From Pseudomonas sp. URMO17WK12:I11 (lineage in GTDB: Bacteria; Pseudomonadota; Gammaproteobacteria; Pseudomonadales; Pseudomonadaceae): 64,000 nucleotides of DNA. The DNA lies in assembly GCF_007677725.1 (NCBI RefSeq), contig NZ_VEDF01000003.1, positions 124,001 to 188,000 of the forward strand. Reading direction: 5' to 3'. The position numbers and the translations under genes were made by a program. This document shows, one piece after another, positions 49,175-59,977 of the stretch (position 1 is its first letter; each line of letters starts with the position of its first letter). Under the pieces are notes generated by a model. That model was not told where the DNA came from and did no database searches. It worked only from the letters and a program-made list of their open reading frames with translations.

Positions 49175-49723
49175 ATGAACAGCAAAAGCATCATCGTCCC
49201 CAAACTGTCCACCGTCCCTGCCCACGAAGCCCGCGCGCGGGCCATCGTGCGCTGGTTGGTGCGCGAGAAGATCGTCGAGGAGCCGCTGAGCACCTGCGCC
49301 AGCACCGGCAATCGCATGGGCCACGCCCTGGCTGAAGGCGCGCGCAAGGTCGCACTGCACCCGGAGAAGCTGCCGTTCGGTCAGCCGGTCAATGGCCTGG
49401 AAGTGGTGCTCAAGCGCTGCATCTATACGCCGACCGAACACTTTCTCGAAGAAGCCGGCTGCCCGCAGTGCCGCCGCGAAGTCGGCGAGCCGCTGTTCGA
49501 AAGCCTCGAAGAGTGGATGCCCGGTGTGAGCGACAATTTCACCTGCCCGCTGTGCGGTCACGAAGACGACATCAACGGTTTCATCTTCTTGCAGCCTTGC
49601 GCGTTCTCCAACCTGGGCTTCATTTTCAACAACTGGGGCGAAGCCGGCTTCACCCCGGCCTTCCTCGCCAGCTTCGCCGACTGGCTCGACCAGCCCGTGG
49701 CGGTTGTCCATGCTGGGGCCTGA
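49175..49723 (+). CDS. Conserved protein with zinc-ribbon motif
   Basis: A 182-residue cytosolic protein of unknown function. Two CxxC knuckles, GCPQCRREVG (about residues 97-106) and FTCPLCGHEDD (about 121-131), make a four-cysteine zinc ribbon. Around it are EWMPGVSD and a FIFNNWGEAGF segment. The start at 49175 (MNSKSIIVPKL) gives the better N-terminus; an upstream start at 49142 is possible. It stands alone between the TauE-type gene and guaB. No function is claimed. Confidence 0.75.
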   Translation: MNSKSIIVPKLSTVPAHEARARAIVRWLVREKIVEEPLSTCASTGNRMGHALAEGARKVALHPEKLPFGQPVNGLEVVLKRCIYTPTEHFLEEAGCPQCRREVGEPLFESLEEWMPGVSDNFTCPLCGHEDDINGFIFLQPCAFSNLGFIFNNWGEAGFTPAFLASFADWLDQPVAVVHAGA

Positions 49724-49725
49724 CG

Positions 49726-51311
<1,586 letters not shown>

Positions 51312-51317
51312 CGCCAT

Positions 51318-51420
51318 CAGCGGCAAGCTTCGAGCTACAAGCTATAAGCGGTGGTCGCGTTGTCGCGACTGCCGCGTTTTCCCCGATCAACTTGCAGCGT
51401 GCAGCGTGAAGCTTGCCGCT
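51318..51420. repeat. Long inverted repeat between guaB and guaA
   Basis: AGCGGCAAGCTTC (51318-51330) has its perfect reverse complement at 51408-51420; inner sequences continue to pair imperfectly. The element spans most of the 126-base spacer and would form a long hairpin in the guaBA mRNA. Its GCAGCGTGCAGCGTGAAGCTTGCCGC word belongs to the same intergenic family as at 49726 and 14084. Confidence 0.65.
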
Positions 51421-51437
51421 GCACCAGAGATTGAGTC

Positions 51438-53015
51438 ATGGCCCTCGACATTCACGCCCACCGTATCCTGATCCTCGATTTCGGTTCCCAGTACACCCAG
51501 TTGATCGCCCGCCGCGTGCGCGAGATCGGCGTGTACTGCGAACTGCACCCGTTCGACATGGACGATGAGGCAATCCGCGAATTCAATCCGCGCGGCATCA
51601 TCCTTGCCGGTGGCCCCGAGTCGGTTCACGAAGCCAACAGCCCGCGTGCCCCGCAGGCCGTGTTCGACCTCAACGTGCCGGTGCTGGGCATTTGCTACGG
51701 CATGCAGACCATGGCCGAACAGATGGGCGGCAAGGTGGCAGGTTCGGAGCTGCGCGAGTTCGGTTACGCGCGCGTCGACGTGGTCGGCAAGAGCCGTCTG
51801 CTCGATGGTATCGAAGACCACATCGACGCCGATGGCGTACTGGGCCTGGACGTGTGGATGAGCCACGGCGACAAGGTTACCCAGATGCCGGCCGACTTCC
51901 ATGTGCTGGCCAGCACCCCGAGCTGCCCGATCGCCGGCATGTTCGATGATGCCCGCGGCTACTACGGCGTGCAGTTCCACCCGGAAGTGACCCACACCAA
52001 GCAAGGCGGTCGCATCCTGTCGCGTTTCGTGCAGGACATCTGCGGCTGCGAAGCCCTGTGGACCCCGTCCAACATCGTCGAAGACGCCATCGCCCAGGTG
52101 CGCGAGCAAGTCGGTTCGGCCAACGTCCTGCTGGGCCTGTCCGGCGGCGTCGACAGCTCGGTGGTTGCCGCGTTGCTGCATCGCGCCATCGGCGACCAGC
52201 TGACCTGCGTGTTCGTCGACAACGGCCTGCTGCGCCTGCACGAGGGTGATCAAGTGATGGCCATGTTCAAAGAGAACATGGGCGTCAAGGTGATCCGCGC
52301 CGATGCTGAAAAGCAGTTCCTCGACAACCTCGAGGGCGAAGCGGACCCGGAGAAGAAGCGCAAAATCATCGGTCGCACCTTCATCGACGTGTTCGACGCC
52401 GAAGCCAGCAAGCTTGAAAACATTCAGTTCCTCGCCCAGGGCACCATCTACCCGGACGTGATCGAATCGGCCGGTGCCAAGAGCGGCAAGGCCCACGTGA
52501 TCAAGTCGCACCACAACGTCGGTGGCCTGCCTGAAGAAATGAACCTCAAGCTGGTCGAGCCGCTGCGTGAACTGTTCAAGGACGAAGTGCGCAAGATCGG
52601 CCTGGAGCTGGGCCTGCCGTACGACATGGTCTACCGCCACCCGTTCCCAGGCCCAGGCCTGGGTGTGCGCATCCTCGGCGAAGTGAAGAAGGAATACGCC
52701 GACATCCTGCGCCGCGCCGACCACATCTTCATCGAAGAGCTGCGCAAGGCCGACTGGTATCACAAGACCAGCCAGGCCTTCGTGGTGTTCCAGCCGGTCA
52801 AGTCGGTGGGCGTCGTAGGCGACGGCCGTCGCTACGCCTGGGTCGTGGCCCTGCGCGCGGTGGAAACCGTGGACTTCATGACCGCACGCTGGGCGCACCT
52901 GCCCTACGAGCTGCTGGAAACCGTCAGCGGCCGTATCATCAACGAGATCGAAGGCATTTCGCGCGTCACCTACGACGTATCGAGCAAGCCGCCAGCGACC
53001 ATCGAGTGGGAATGA
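51438..53015 (+). CDS. guaA: GMP synthase (glutamine-hydrolysing)
   Basis: Aminates XMP to GMP with ATP, using ammonia from glutamine. The 525-residue protein has an N-terminal class I glutamine amidotransferase (Cys86 in LGICYGMQT, with the FHPEVTHT histidine-glutamate pair near residue 180), then an ATP pyrophosphatase domain with the P-loop [10 protein letters not shown] (about 233-242), and a C-terminal dimerisation domain. ATG at 51438 is used. It is the second gene of guaBA and a terminator follows. Confidence 0.97.
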   Translation: MALDIHAHRILILDFGSQYTQLIARRVREIGVYCELHPFDMDDEAIREFNPRGIILAGGPESVHEANSPRAPQAVFDLNVPVLGICYGMQTMAEQMGGKVAGSELREFGYARVDVVGKSRLLDGIEDHIDADGVLGLDVWMSHGDKVTQMPADFHVLASTPSCPIAGMFDDARGYYGVQFHPEVTHTKQGGRILSRFVQDICGCEALWTPSNIVEDAIAQVREQVGSANVLLGLSGGVDSSVVAALLHRAIGDQLTCVFVDNGLLRLHEGDQVMAMFKENMGVKVIRADAEKQFLDNLEGEADPEKKRKIIGRTFIDVFDAEASKLENIQFLAQGTIYPDVIESAGAKSGKAHVIKSHHNVGGLPEEMNLKLVEPLRELFKDEVRKIGLELGLPYDMVYRHPFPGPGLGVRILGEVKKEYADILRRADHIFIEELRKADWYHKTSQAFVVFQPVKSVGVVGDGRRYAWVVALRAVETVDFMTARWAHLPYELLETVSGRIINEIEGISRVTYDVSSKPPATIEWE

Positions 53016-53058
53016 TCCCGCGTCCGGTCTAGGCCGTCAGCGCAACGCGCTTATCAAT

Positions 53059-53087
53059 AGCCCGCCTAACAGCGGGCTTTTGCTTTT
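53059..53087 (+). terminator. Terminator of guaBA
   Basis: AGCCCGC (53059-53065) and GCGGGCT (53072-53078) form a perfect stem with a 6-base loop, followed by TTTGCTTTT. Confidence 0.9.
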
Positions 53088-53101
53088 CCGGCATAGCGCA
53101 C

Positions 53102-54046
53102 TCACTGCATGCCAGGCGGATGACCGAAATACGCTTTGTAGGCATGGCAGAAATTGGCCGGGTTGGCGTACCCCACCTGATACGCCACCTGCGAAACCTG
53201 CCAGCGGCGCTCGAGCAGCAGCAGGCGCGCCAGCTCCATGCGCTGCTCGCGCACGTACTGCAGGATCGAGCGGCCGAATGCCTGGCTGAATGCCCGGCGC
53301 AGGGTGCTTTCGCTCACGCCCAGTTGGCGGGCCAGCGCGGCGGCGGTAGGCGGGTTGGCCAGGTTGCTGTCGAGCACATGGCGGGCTTCGAAGGCCAGGT
53401 CCCGCAGCCCGCGCGTGGCCTTGCCAGGGCTCGGCTGCTCAGCACCGAAGTGCCTGGCCAGTTCCAGGACGATGGCCAGGCTCACGCTCTCGCAGTGCAG
53501 GCGCTTGAGTCCACCGGTGTAGGGGGACAGGTACAACTGTTGCAACAGGCGGCCAACCGTGGGGCACTGTGGCAGTTGGCTGAAGTGCATGCCGTCTGTA
53601 GCCAGCTTGAGCAGCGCCAGCAGTCGAGGCTCATCGGCTACCAGCTCACTCAGATAGCCGGCGGCAATGCGTACCCCGGCCATGCGCGCGTGGCTGTGTG
53701 CGGGCAGATGGTCCTGGGCTTCGCAGCGCTCACCCAGGCCCAGCAGGTGCAACTGGCCGCTTTGGTAGGTATTGAGCGTGCCATCGACCCGGTGCTGCCA
53801 GGTGCCATCGAGTACCTGCACCACGCACAGACTGGGCGGCAGCACCTTGTCGATGCGCAGTGGCTCGGGAAACTGCAGGTTGCAATCGAAGTACTGCAGG
53901 CCCTGGTGCACGGTCTGCGCCCAATAGTGGCCCGTGGCGCTACCCATGACCCGCGCCGAGCGCGCATCCAGCACTCCGGCGCTGGCCAGTGAGCCGGGGC
54001 GATCATAGGAAAAAGCGGTATCCAGGTAAGGACTGGTCGATGGCAT
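53102..54046 (-). CDS. AraC-family transcriptional regulator
   Basis: A 314-residue DNA-binding regulator. The C-terminal AraC domain has two helix-turn-helices: AALARQLGVSESTLRRAF (about residues 232-249) and the second around VSQVAYQVGYANPANFCHA, followed by YKAYFGHPPG. The N-terminal half is a cupin-like sensor with no recognised ligand. The start at 54046 (MPSTSPYLDTAF) gives normal length; longer starts are possible. It is divergent from the small exported-protein gene at 54225, its best candidate target. The C-terminal YFGHPPGMQ ending resembles PchR-type regulators, but this is weak. Confidence 0.82.
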   Translation of the reverse strand: MPSTSPYLDTAFSYDRPGSLASAGVLDARSARVMGSATGHYWAQTVHQGLQYFDCNLQFPEPLRIDKVLPPSLCVVQVLDGTWQHRVDGTLNTYQSGQLHLLGLGERCEAQDHLPAHSHARMAGVRIAAGYLSELVADEPRLLALLKLATDGMHFSQLPQCPTVGRLLQQLYLSPYTGGLKRLHCESVSLAIVLELARHFGAEQPSPGKATRGLRDLAFEARHVLDSNLANPPTAAALARQLGVSESTLRRAFSQAFGRSILQYVREQRMELARLLLLERRWQVSQVAYQVGYANPANFCHAYKAYFGHPPGMQ

Positions 54047-54224
54047 GTGCGCTGGGCGTCCAGGTTGTCGGCGGCATGATGGCAAATGGTAACGCGTGCA
54101 CATTTTTGGCAACAGGTTTTGTGCGCAGTGGGCTATCTGTTGTGCGACCCGGTCAAGGGGGTTGGCAGTGGCTACCGTGCTGGCTTCAATGTTCGATTGT
54201 TTCGCATCAGGACCGAGAAAAGCC

Positions 54225-54659
54225 ATGTTCAACTATCGCAAATGGGTCGCCTTGGCAGTGGCCATGTTCAGCCTTTGTGCAGGTCAGGTACATGCTGAAG
54301 AGCGCCCGCAAGTCGCCGAGCAGGTGGTCGCGTATATCGGCGAGCAGGGCGTCAAGGTGTGGACGCTGCGCATTGGCGAGCGCGCTGCCAACGAGGCGCT
54401 GGTCCAGGTCGAAGGTGTCGACCACGACTGGAACATGCGCATCCAGAAGATGCAGGTCGAGAAGACCGCCAAGGATACTCGCTACTACACCACCGTCGAT
54501 GGCCAGAAGTTCGTGACGCTGATCGTCCAGGGCATGTGGGGAGGTGAGTTGTACCTGCCAGGTGAGCCGCAGCCACTGAGTGTGGGCTATTCCGAAGGTG
54601 TGTCGCGTCAGGGCAACGCGCAGGCGTTTCTCACCGACTACCTTGCAGCGCAAAAGTGA
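54225..54659 (+). CDS. Small exported protein of unknown function
   Basis: A 144-residue protein with a clear signal peptide (MFNYRKWVALAVAMFSLCAG..., cleavage probably after VHA, residue 24). The mature part of about 120 residues has no motif I recognise. It is rich in charged residues and includes VDHDWNMRIQKMQVEK and MWGGELYLPGEP. Fifteen bases separate it from the next gene, so it is first in a three-gene operon with a membrane protein and an M48 peptidase. It is divergent from the AraC regulator. Confidence 0.7.
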   Translation: MFNYRKWVALAVAMFSLCAGQVHAEERPQVAEQVVAYIGEQGVKVWTLRIGERAANEALVQVEGVDHDWNMRIQKMQVEKTAKDTRYYTTVDGQKFVTLIVQGMWGGELYLPGEPQPLSVGYSEGVSRQGNAQAFLTDYLAAQK

Positions 54660-54674
54660 TCGAGGAGCGATGCC

Positions 54675-55334
54675 ATGAGTGAATCCACCGAGCCGCTGCA
54701 TGAGCTGTCAGGGTCGCTGGGCGCCGACTACGATCAGTCTCGTACGGCCCAGTGTGAGCGAGTGATCACCGAGCTCAAGCAGGTGATCGAGCGCGTGCCT
54801 GAGCAAAGCGAGTTCACCAATTCGCGGCGCTACCGCCTGTGGGGGCCTGTATTGCTGGTGGCTTCGCTGGTGTTGCTGGTGACCACCTTCGATCCCCAAC
54901 GCTTGGGCGTGGTTGCCTTCTGCGGCGTGCTGGTCCTGATCACTGCAGGCTTGACCTGGCAGCACCGCAACGCCGGTACGCAGGTGTTCATGCGCCTGAG
55001 CCGTCGGCAGCTGTGGGTCGACACGCTGGATGCACCGGTCGATCTGGCTGAAGTCGAGGACGTCGCGGTCAAGGACGAGGGGCTGGTGATGATGCAGACG
55101 CTGGAGATGAGCAGCGAGGCTGCTTTGCCCAAGCACCGGGTGAAGAAGCTGCAGTTCTTCGGTAATCAGGCGATGGTCCTGAAAAAGCCGCGCCCGCAGA
55201 TTCGTATCCTGTCGGCCGGATTGGCCAGCAATGGTCGCAAGCTGGATAACGACGAAGTGCTGGCGATCTTGGCCGCCTATCGCGACGCCGCCCATGCGCA
55301 GCGGCAACTGGAGCTGATGCAGGCAGCCGGATGA
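54675..55334 (+). CDS. Membrane protein of unknown function
   Basis: A 219-residue protein with a cytoplasmic N-terminal segment of about 50 residues, two adjacent membrane helices (VLLVASLVLLVTTF about 58-72 and GVVAFCGVLVLITAGLTW about 78-96) and a soluble C-terminal domain of about 120 residues. The last part is helical and charged. No known domain is recognised. It sits between an exported protein and an M48 peptidase, 25 bases upstream of the latter, and is likely to work with one or both. Confidence 0.68.
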   Translation: MSESTEPLHELSGSLGADYDQSRTAQCERVITELKQVIERVPEQSEFTNSRRYRLWGPVLLVASLVLLVTTFDPQRLGVVAFCGVLVLITAGLTWQHRNAGTQVFMRLSRRQLWVDTLDAPVDLAEVEDVAVKDEGLVMMQTLEMSSEAALPKHRVKKLQFFGNQAMVLKKPRPQIRILSAGLASNGRKLDNDEVLAILAAYRDAAHAQRQLELMQAAG

Positions 55335-55359
55335 ACCAGCAGTTGGCTGAAACAGGCCG

Positions 55360-56826
55360 ATGAGCCGGCCTGCAAGCGCCGCCGCGACGCTGCTCAAACG
55401 ACTCGGCTGGGGCCTGGCCCTGCTGCTGTTGCCGTTGGCGCTGATGGGCTGGAGCCTGGTGCAGCAGTGGCGGGCCGAGCAAGGGCAGGCGCAGACCCAG
55501 ATCATTCGTCAATGGCTGGTGGCGCCCGAGGATGAACTGCTGCAGGCATTGCCCTGGGCTACGCGCGAGCAGTTACGCGGGCGCGTCGACCCACACGCGG
55601 TGTTACAGCGAGAGCTGACCCAGCTCGATGACGACCGGCCTTGGCTCGCAGTGCGCAGCTGGCTGGCTGCGGGGAGCTGCTGGCTTGCCCTGGGTGCGTT
55701 GCTCAGCGGCCTGGCTACCGCGCTGAACGTGCGCATCGATGCCTGGCGGGCACTGCGCTCGGCGCGCTACCTGCAAGCGCGCATGGCCGCCAGCTGGCAC
55801 GCTTTGGGCTGGGGGCTGAGCGTTTATCTGGGCCTGCTGGCAAGTGCGCTTGGCCTGTCGTTGCTCTACGAAATCAGTGCCGGCGTCAGTCACGCGGCAA
55901 GCGGCGGGTTGACCGTGCTCTTCGTTGTGCTGCCGCTGGCGACAGTGCTGTTCGCCTGCCTCGGCACGCTGTGGCGTGTGCGCCGGCAGTGGCCAGTCAT
56001 GCTCGCGCCGCAGGCGAGCTTTCTTGGGCGCACGCTGGATCGACAAGCCGCACCGGCGTTGTGGCAGTGGATCGAGGGTTTGGCCGCGCACTTGCAGGCG
56101 CCCGTGCCTGAGCACGTGGTGGTCGGGCTTGATCAAGGCTTGTTCGTGACCAGTGTGCCGATCGTGCTACAGCCCAGTGGGGTGCTGCTGCAGGGGCGTA
56201 CCTTGTACCTGCCGCTGCCTTGGCTTGGCGCTTTGAGCCAGGACGAGGCTGCCGCGCTGGTAGGGCATGAGCTTGGGCATTTCCGTAGTCGCGACACCGA
56301 GCGCGGCAGTGAGATCAATGCGCAGTACAGCCTGATGTGCGCACACTTTGCCGTGATGCTCGGCGCCGAGCAGGGCCCGCACTGGGGGGTACGTCCAGCG
56401 CTATGGATGGCCGCGCTGTTCCTGCAGCAGTTTCGCGCCGCGGTGCACCGCTGGGGCCGTGATCAGGAACTGCTGGCTGATCAGGCAGGCGCGCAAGTGG
56501 CGGGTGCCAGGCAGTTTGCCCAGGCGCTGCTGCGTGCCATCGCCCTTGCGGGCGTGGTCGAGCGCCTGCTTGACCAGTGCGGTGGTGGCGGCCTGCTGGA
56601 GGGGCTGGCGCTCGAGTTGCAACAGGCACCGCTGCAACTGGACGAAACCGTGCTCGAGCTGACCAGCACCCATCCCTTCGATACCCATCCTGCGGTCGCC
56701 ACACGCCTGGACAACCTCAATGTGCTGCTGGACGCGTCGCTGGTGCAGGCCGCCATGCGCGTGCCAAGCGTTGATGACCGGCGATGGTTCAACCGATTGT
56801 GCCAGGCCCTGCCCGCTGATGATTAG
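55360..56826 (+). CDS. M48-family membrane metallopeptidase
   Basis: A 488-residue integral membrane peptidase. Four hydrophobic segments lie at about residues 15-35, 100-122, 148-170 and 183-203. The zinc motif HELGH is at 303-307, with the third ligand probably in DQELLADQAG (about 370-379). This layout resembles M48 (HtpX/Ste24-like) proteases, which remove damaged or misfolded membrane proteins or mature lipoproteins. The N-terminal membrane region is longer than in HtpX (about 290 residues). It overlaps the convergent toxin-like gene by 4 bases. Confidence 0.82.
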   Translation: MSRPASAAATLLKRLGWGLALLLLPLALMGWSLVQQWRAEQGQAQTQIIRQWLVAPEDELLQALPWATREQLRGRVDPHAVLQRELTQLDDDRPWLAVRSWLAAGSCWLALGALLSGLATALNVRIDAWRALRSARYLQARMAASWHALGWGLSVYLGLLASALGLSLLYEISAGVSHAASGGLTVLFVVLPLATVLFACLGTLWRVRRQWPVMLAPQASFLGRTLDRQAAPALWQWIEGLAAHLQAPVPEHVVVGLDQGLFVTSVPIVLQPSGVLLQGRTLYLPLPWLGALSQDEAAALVGHELGHFRSRDTERGSEINAQYSLMCAHFAVMLGAEQGPHWGVRPALWMAALFLQQFRAAVHRWGRDQELLADQAGAQVAGARQFAQALLRAIALAGVVERLLDQCGGGGLLEGLALELQQAPLQLDETVLELTSTHPFDTHPAVATRLDNLNVLLDASLVQAAMRVPSVDDRRWFNRLCQALPADD

Positions 56827-59771
56827 CGAGCAATGCGCCGCATACCTTTGGCTTGCAGGCGCGTGTGCAGGTCGCTGACATCAGGCATGCGCCGGCCGTT
56901 GATCCACGGCCAGTCGCTGCGCTCGAGGTAGAGAAAGCGGCCGTCGTGCTTGATCGGGGTGCGCCGCAGGGCGCCGTCACGGCCGCGGTGCACCAGCACC
57001 TGCTGTCCGTCCACGGCGTCGATCAGGTAGTCGCCAGCGCTGATCAGGCGTAGTTCGATACTGGCCGCGGCCTGCTCGGGCGTGCGCACGGCGGCACGCA
57101 GGCGCAGGTTGCTTTTCACGCTCAGCTGACCCTGGTTGGGCAGGGTGATCTGCAGCCCAGGGTCGATATCGAGCATGTCCGGCTGCCCGATGGCTACATC
57201 CTCGCAGCGCAAGGTGATAGCGCCTTGCAGGTCGCCGATGCCTGGCACACCTTGGTAGAAGTCGCTGTGGGAATTGCCCACCAGGGCGACCCATTTGCTG
57301 GGGCCTCTGAGTGCCTGATCGGCTTCTATCACCTTGTGGGCATAGAAGTTCATCATCTGCTGACGTAAGTTCGCAGGTGTCGCTTCCGCCCACGCCTGCC
57401 GGTAGCTGGCCATGCAATCGATCGATTGAATGAAAATGCCGTTCTTCTGCGCTTGCTTGAGCAAGCGGCGGAAGGTGTAGCGTCCGCTCGGGTCGGTGGC
57501 GTGACCGATGTCCTGGGCATTCACATAGCGGTCCAGGGCCTGGGGCATACGCCCGGTGCGATTGAACGTGTCCAGGTCGGCCTGCTGGAAATCGGTCATG
57601 TAGTGTTCCAGGTAGAGGGTGCGCACCTTCTGCTTGCGCAGGGTGCCCATGTTCTCGATCAGCAAGCGCTTGCTGCCGATACCGCTGTGCGCTTCTGCCA
57701 CCACCAGCCCGTCGGCGTTCTGATACACACCTTCAAGCATGACTTTTGCCGAGCTGGACGGGGCGAGTTCGGGCACTGCCGGACGCTCGGGCAAGGTCGG
57801 GTCGGCAAGGAACTGCGCTGCATCTGTCGCCAGCTGCGTGCGCCTGGCGCGAAACTCGGCCAGGGCGGCTTCGCGCTCAGGGTGGCCGATATCGACATGG
57901 GTGCCGCTGAGCACGTTGGAACTCGACGGGCTATTGGCCAGGCTGCTGAGGTCCGGGCGCAGGGCTTCGGGGATTTCGTAGGGCGAAAGTGGCAGCGGCG
58001 CCATTCGGCTGCTTGTCGATGAGCGACCCCAGACCTTCAGCCAACTCATCCCGCCGCCGTCGAGTTTGGGACGCGGCACCAACTGCCAGTTGCCTTCGCC
58101 GTCCAGGCGAATGATGTGGCAGTTATAGAAGGAGTAGGGGTTGGCGGGGTCGACGATCACCCAATGCTGCAATTCGGCGACGTAGCGCACCTGGTAGGGC
58201 AGCGAATCGACCAGTGCGTAGAACTTGCCTTGCTGGGCGTAGATGCCGGCCAGCCTGCCGCTGCCCGCCTGGGTGCTGAGCAGGACATTGGTTTCGAAGG
58301 GGGCCAGCAGACGCGAGGTCTGCGTCGGCCAGAACGGCTTCGGTACCCAGGCCTGGGTTTCACTGTGCGCGGTGGCGTCAGGTTCCAGGGGCGCAGGCTC
58401 CTGCGTGTCAGTGAAGGGGATTTCGCCGTCCGGCGGCGCCGGACGCGGGGTTTGCGAGGGTTCGGCAAGCTCGCCGGGCGCGCCCAGCAGGAACGTGGCG
58501 TTAAACAAGGTTCCGACCGCGGCGAGGATGGCGCCGGTGATCGCAGCTTTGCGCTGCGCGGTAGTCCGAGCATGCACCGCCTGGTCGATGTCCAACCCGA
58601 CTTCGGCAAGCCCCGCCCCTACAGCCACCAGCGCCACGGGCCAATCAAGCGCAGCGAGCGGGCCGAACACCTGGTCGAAGGCACCCAGGTAGCCGATCCA
58701 CAGTTGTTTGCGCAGGTCGGCATTGGACTGCAGGGCATGCTCGGCATCATCGCGCATGCGTTGCCGGGCCTGGTCGCGCAGCCAGGTGAACGGGTCTTCG
58801 TTCAAGGTCTGGTCGCGCAGGTTGAGCCCGGCATAAGTGTGTTTGCCCCAGCCCTCGTAAAGCAGGTCGGTAAGGTGGTCGAGCCCGACCAGGTCGCCAC
58901 GTTGGCCGCGGTCTTTCAGGGCGAAGTGGCTGCTGAAACGGGCGCGGTTTTCATCGTAGTTGTTGTTGATCAGCACCCACCAGTACAGCTCGGTGCTGTC
59001 GGCGAACAGGTGCAGTGCATCTTCGGCGCCTGGGGTATAGAGCAGCTGTCGCCCGTCCTGCAGGACGATGCGCAGGATGTCGGTGGCCACATACCCACCG
59101 ATGTCGAAGGTGCACAGGCGCATGCCTGGCGGCGCGGTCACCGAAGCCTGCAACTGCGCCAGCGAAGGCGGCCACGGGGCCCCTGCGAGCAGCGCCTCGG
59201 CGACTTCGCCGCAGCACTTGGCAAGCGCGCTGCCAGGCGCCTGGTGTCGGACTTCCAGGACTTTACTCAAGAAGTTGACCTTGCTCAGCGTGCGAAAATC
59301 ATCCGCATGACTGGCCCAGAAGCTGTCCACCCGCTGGTTGTAATCGGTGCAGAAGTCGATCTGCCAGAAATAGGCGAGCACATCGGCAGGCTTGAGCGCC
59401 ACCTCGTTATGGGCGTCATAGCTGGCCGCGCCTGGCCCGTCCAGGTAAAAGCCGCTGAGGTAGCTGAGCAAGTCGGCGTTATCGGCGTCTTCGGCGTTGA
59501 AGCGGTGCAGGACCAGCTGCGGCAGTGTGAAGGATTGTATGGGCTGCTGGCTGTGGGCCCAGCCGCTGAACGTCGAGGCGCTGTGGGCATTGGCGAAACG
59601 GTGCAGGTAAACGCTGTCAGGCTCCAGGTGGCCGAGGCGGTGCTGACGCAGAATGTCCAACGCGACTTCCCGCGCCTGCTGGCGCATGTCCGGACAAGCA
59701 GTTACCAGGTCGTTGGCCAGTTGCTGCAAGGTGTGTCGGTCGCTTGGAGAGACCATCGATGTTTGGCTCAT
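56823..59771 (-). CDS. Dermonecrotic/membrane-targeting toxin-like protein with ChaN/TIKI-like C-terminus
   Basis: A 982-residue protein of the kind annotated in Pseudomonas as membrane-targeted-effector or dermonecrotic toxin (DUF6543-type N-terminus; recalled, not searched). The N-terminal about 370 residues form that region. Two hydrophobic segments follow (about 372-392 and 408-432), then a proline-rich linker and a Pseudomonas-toxin-like GIYAQQGKFYALVDSLPYQ ... VDPANPYSFYN module (about 500-570). The C-terminal part (about 680-860) looks like the EreA/ChaN/TIKI fold of the Pasteurella toxin C2 domain: His695 in VAEAHSGIG, Glu722 in LYLEHY and His835 in GNSHSDF match a GE-H...E...H pattern. 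No signal peptide or nearby secretion or immunity gene is seen. Confidence 0.7.
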   Translation of the reverse strand: MSQTSMVSPSDRHTLQQLANDLVTACPDMRQQAREVALDILRQHRLGHLEPDSVYLHRFANAHSASTFSGWAHSQQPIQSFTLPQLVLHRFNAEDADNADLLSYLSGFYLDGPGAASYDAHNEVALKPADVLAYFWQIDFCTDYNQRVDSFWASHADDFRTLSKVNFLSKVLEVRHQAPGSALAKCCGEVAEALLAGAPWPPSLAQLQASVTAPPGMRLCTFDIGGYVATDILRIVLQDGRQLLYTPGAEDALHLFADSTELYWWVLINNNYDENRARFSSHFALKDRGQRGDLVGLDHLTDLLYEGWGKHTYAGLNLRDQTLNEDPFTWLRDQARQRMRDDAEHALQSNADLRKQLWIGYLGAFDQVFGPLAALDWPVALVAVGAGLAEVGLDIDQAVHARTTAQRKAAITGAILAAVGTLFNATFLLGAPGELAEPSQTPRPAPPDGEIPFTDTQEPAPLEPDATAHSETQAWVPKPFWPTQTSRLLAPFETNVLLSTQAGSGRLAGIYAQQGKFYALVDSLPYQVRYVAELQHWVIVDPANPYSFYNCHIIRLDGEGNWQLVPRPKLDGGGMSWLKVWGRSSTSSRMAPLPLSPYEIPEALRPDLSSLANSPSSSNVLSGTHVDIGHPEREAALAEFRARRTQLATDAAQFLADPTLPERPAVPELAPSSSAKVMLEGVYQNADGLVVAEAHSGIGSKRLLIENMGTLRKQKVRTLYLEHYMTDFQQADLDTFNRTGRMPQALDRYVNAQDIGHATDPSGRYTFRRLLKQAQKNGIFIQSIDCMASYRQAWAEATPANLRQQMMNFYAHKVIEADQALRGPSKWVALVGNSHSDFYQGVPGIGDLQGAITLRCEDVAIGQPDMLDIDPGLQITLPNQGQLSVKSNLRLRAAVRTPEQAAASIELRLISAGDYLIDAVDGQQVLVHRGRDGALRRTPIKHDGRFLYLERSDWPWINGRRMPDVSDLHTRLQAKGMRRIAR

Positions 59772-59977
59772 GGGGGCGTTGCCTTGGCGGTGAGGAGGGC
59801 GCCAGCGTAGGCAGCGCGCCGGGTCGGCGCGCTTCAACTATGTAGTGCCTGGCGGCCGTTGCGCCGTGCTGTGACAACACTTCACTTAATCTTTCGCATT
59901 TGCAGGTGTATCGTATTCGCCCTTCATCGCCAGCCAGCTGGCCGCTTGATTGCACAGCACACGAGGTACCCGCACCG

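Noticed and set aside
51387..52898. 503-codon minus-strand ORF opposite guaA
   Set aside because: Mirror of a strongly conserved gene, with no domain and no ribosome site.
58116..59810. 564-codon plus-strand ORF opposite the toxin-like gene
   Set aside because: Could in principle be an antitoxin, but the composition is that of a shadow frame and there is no ribosome site or domain.
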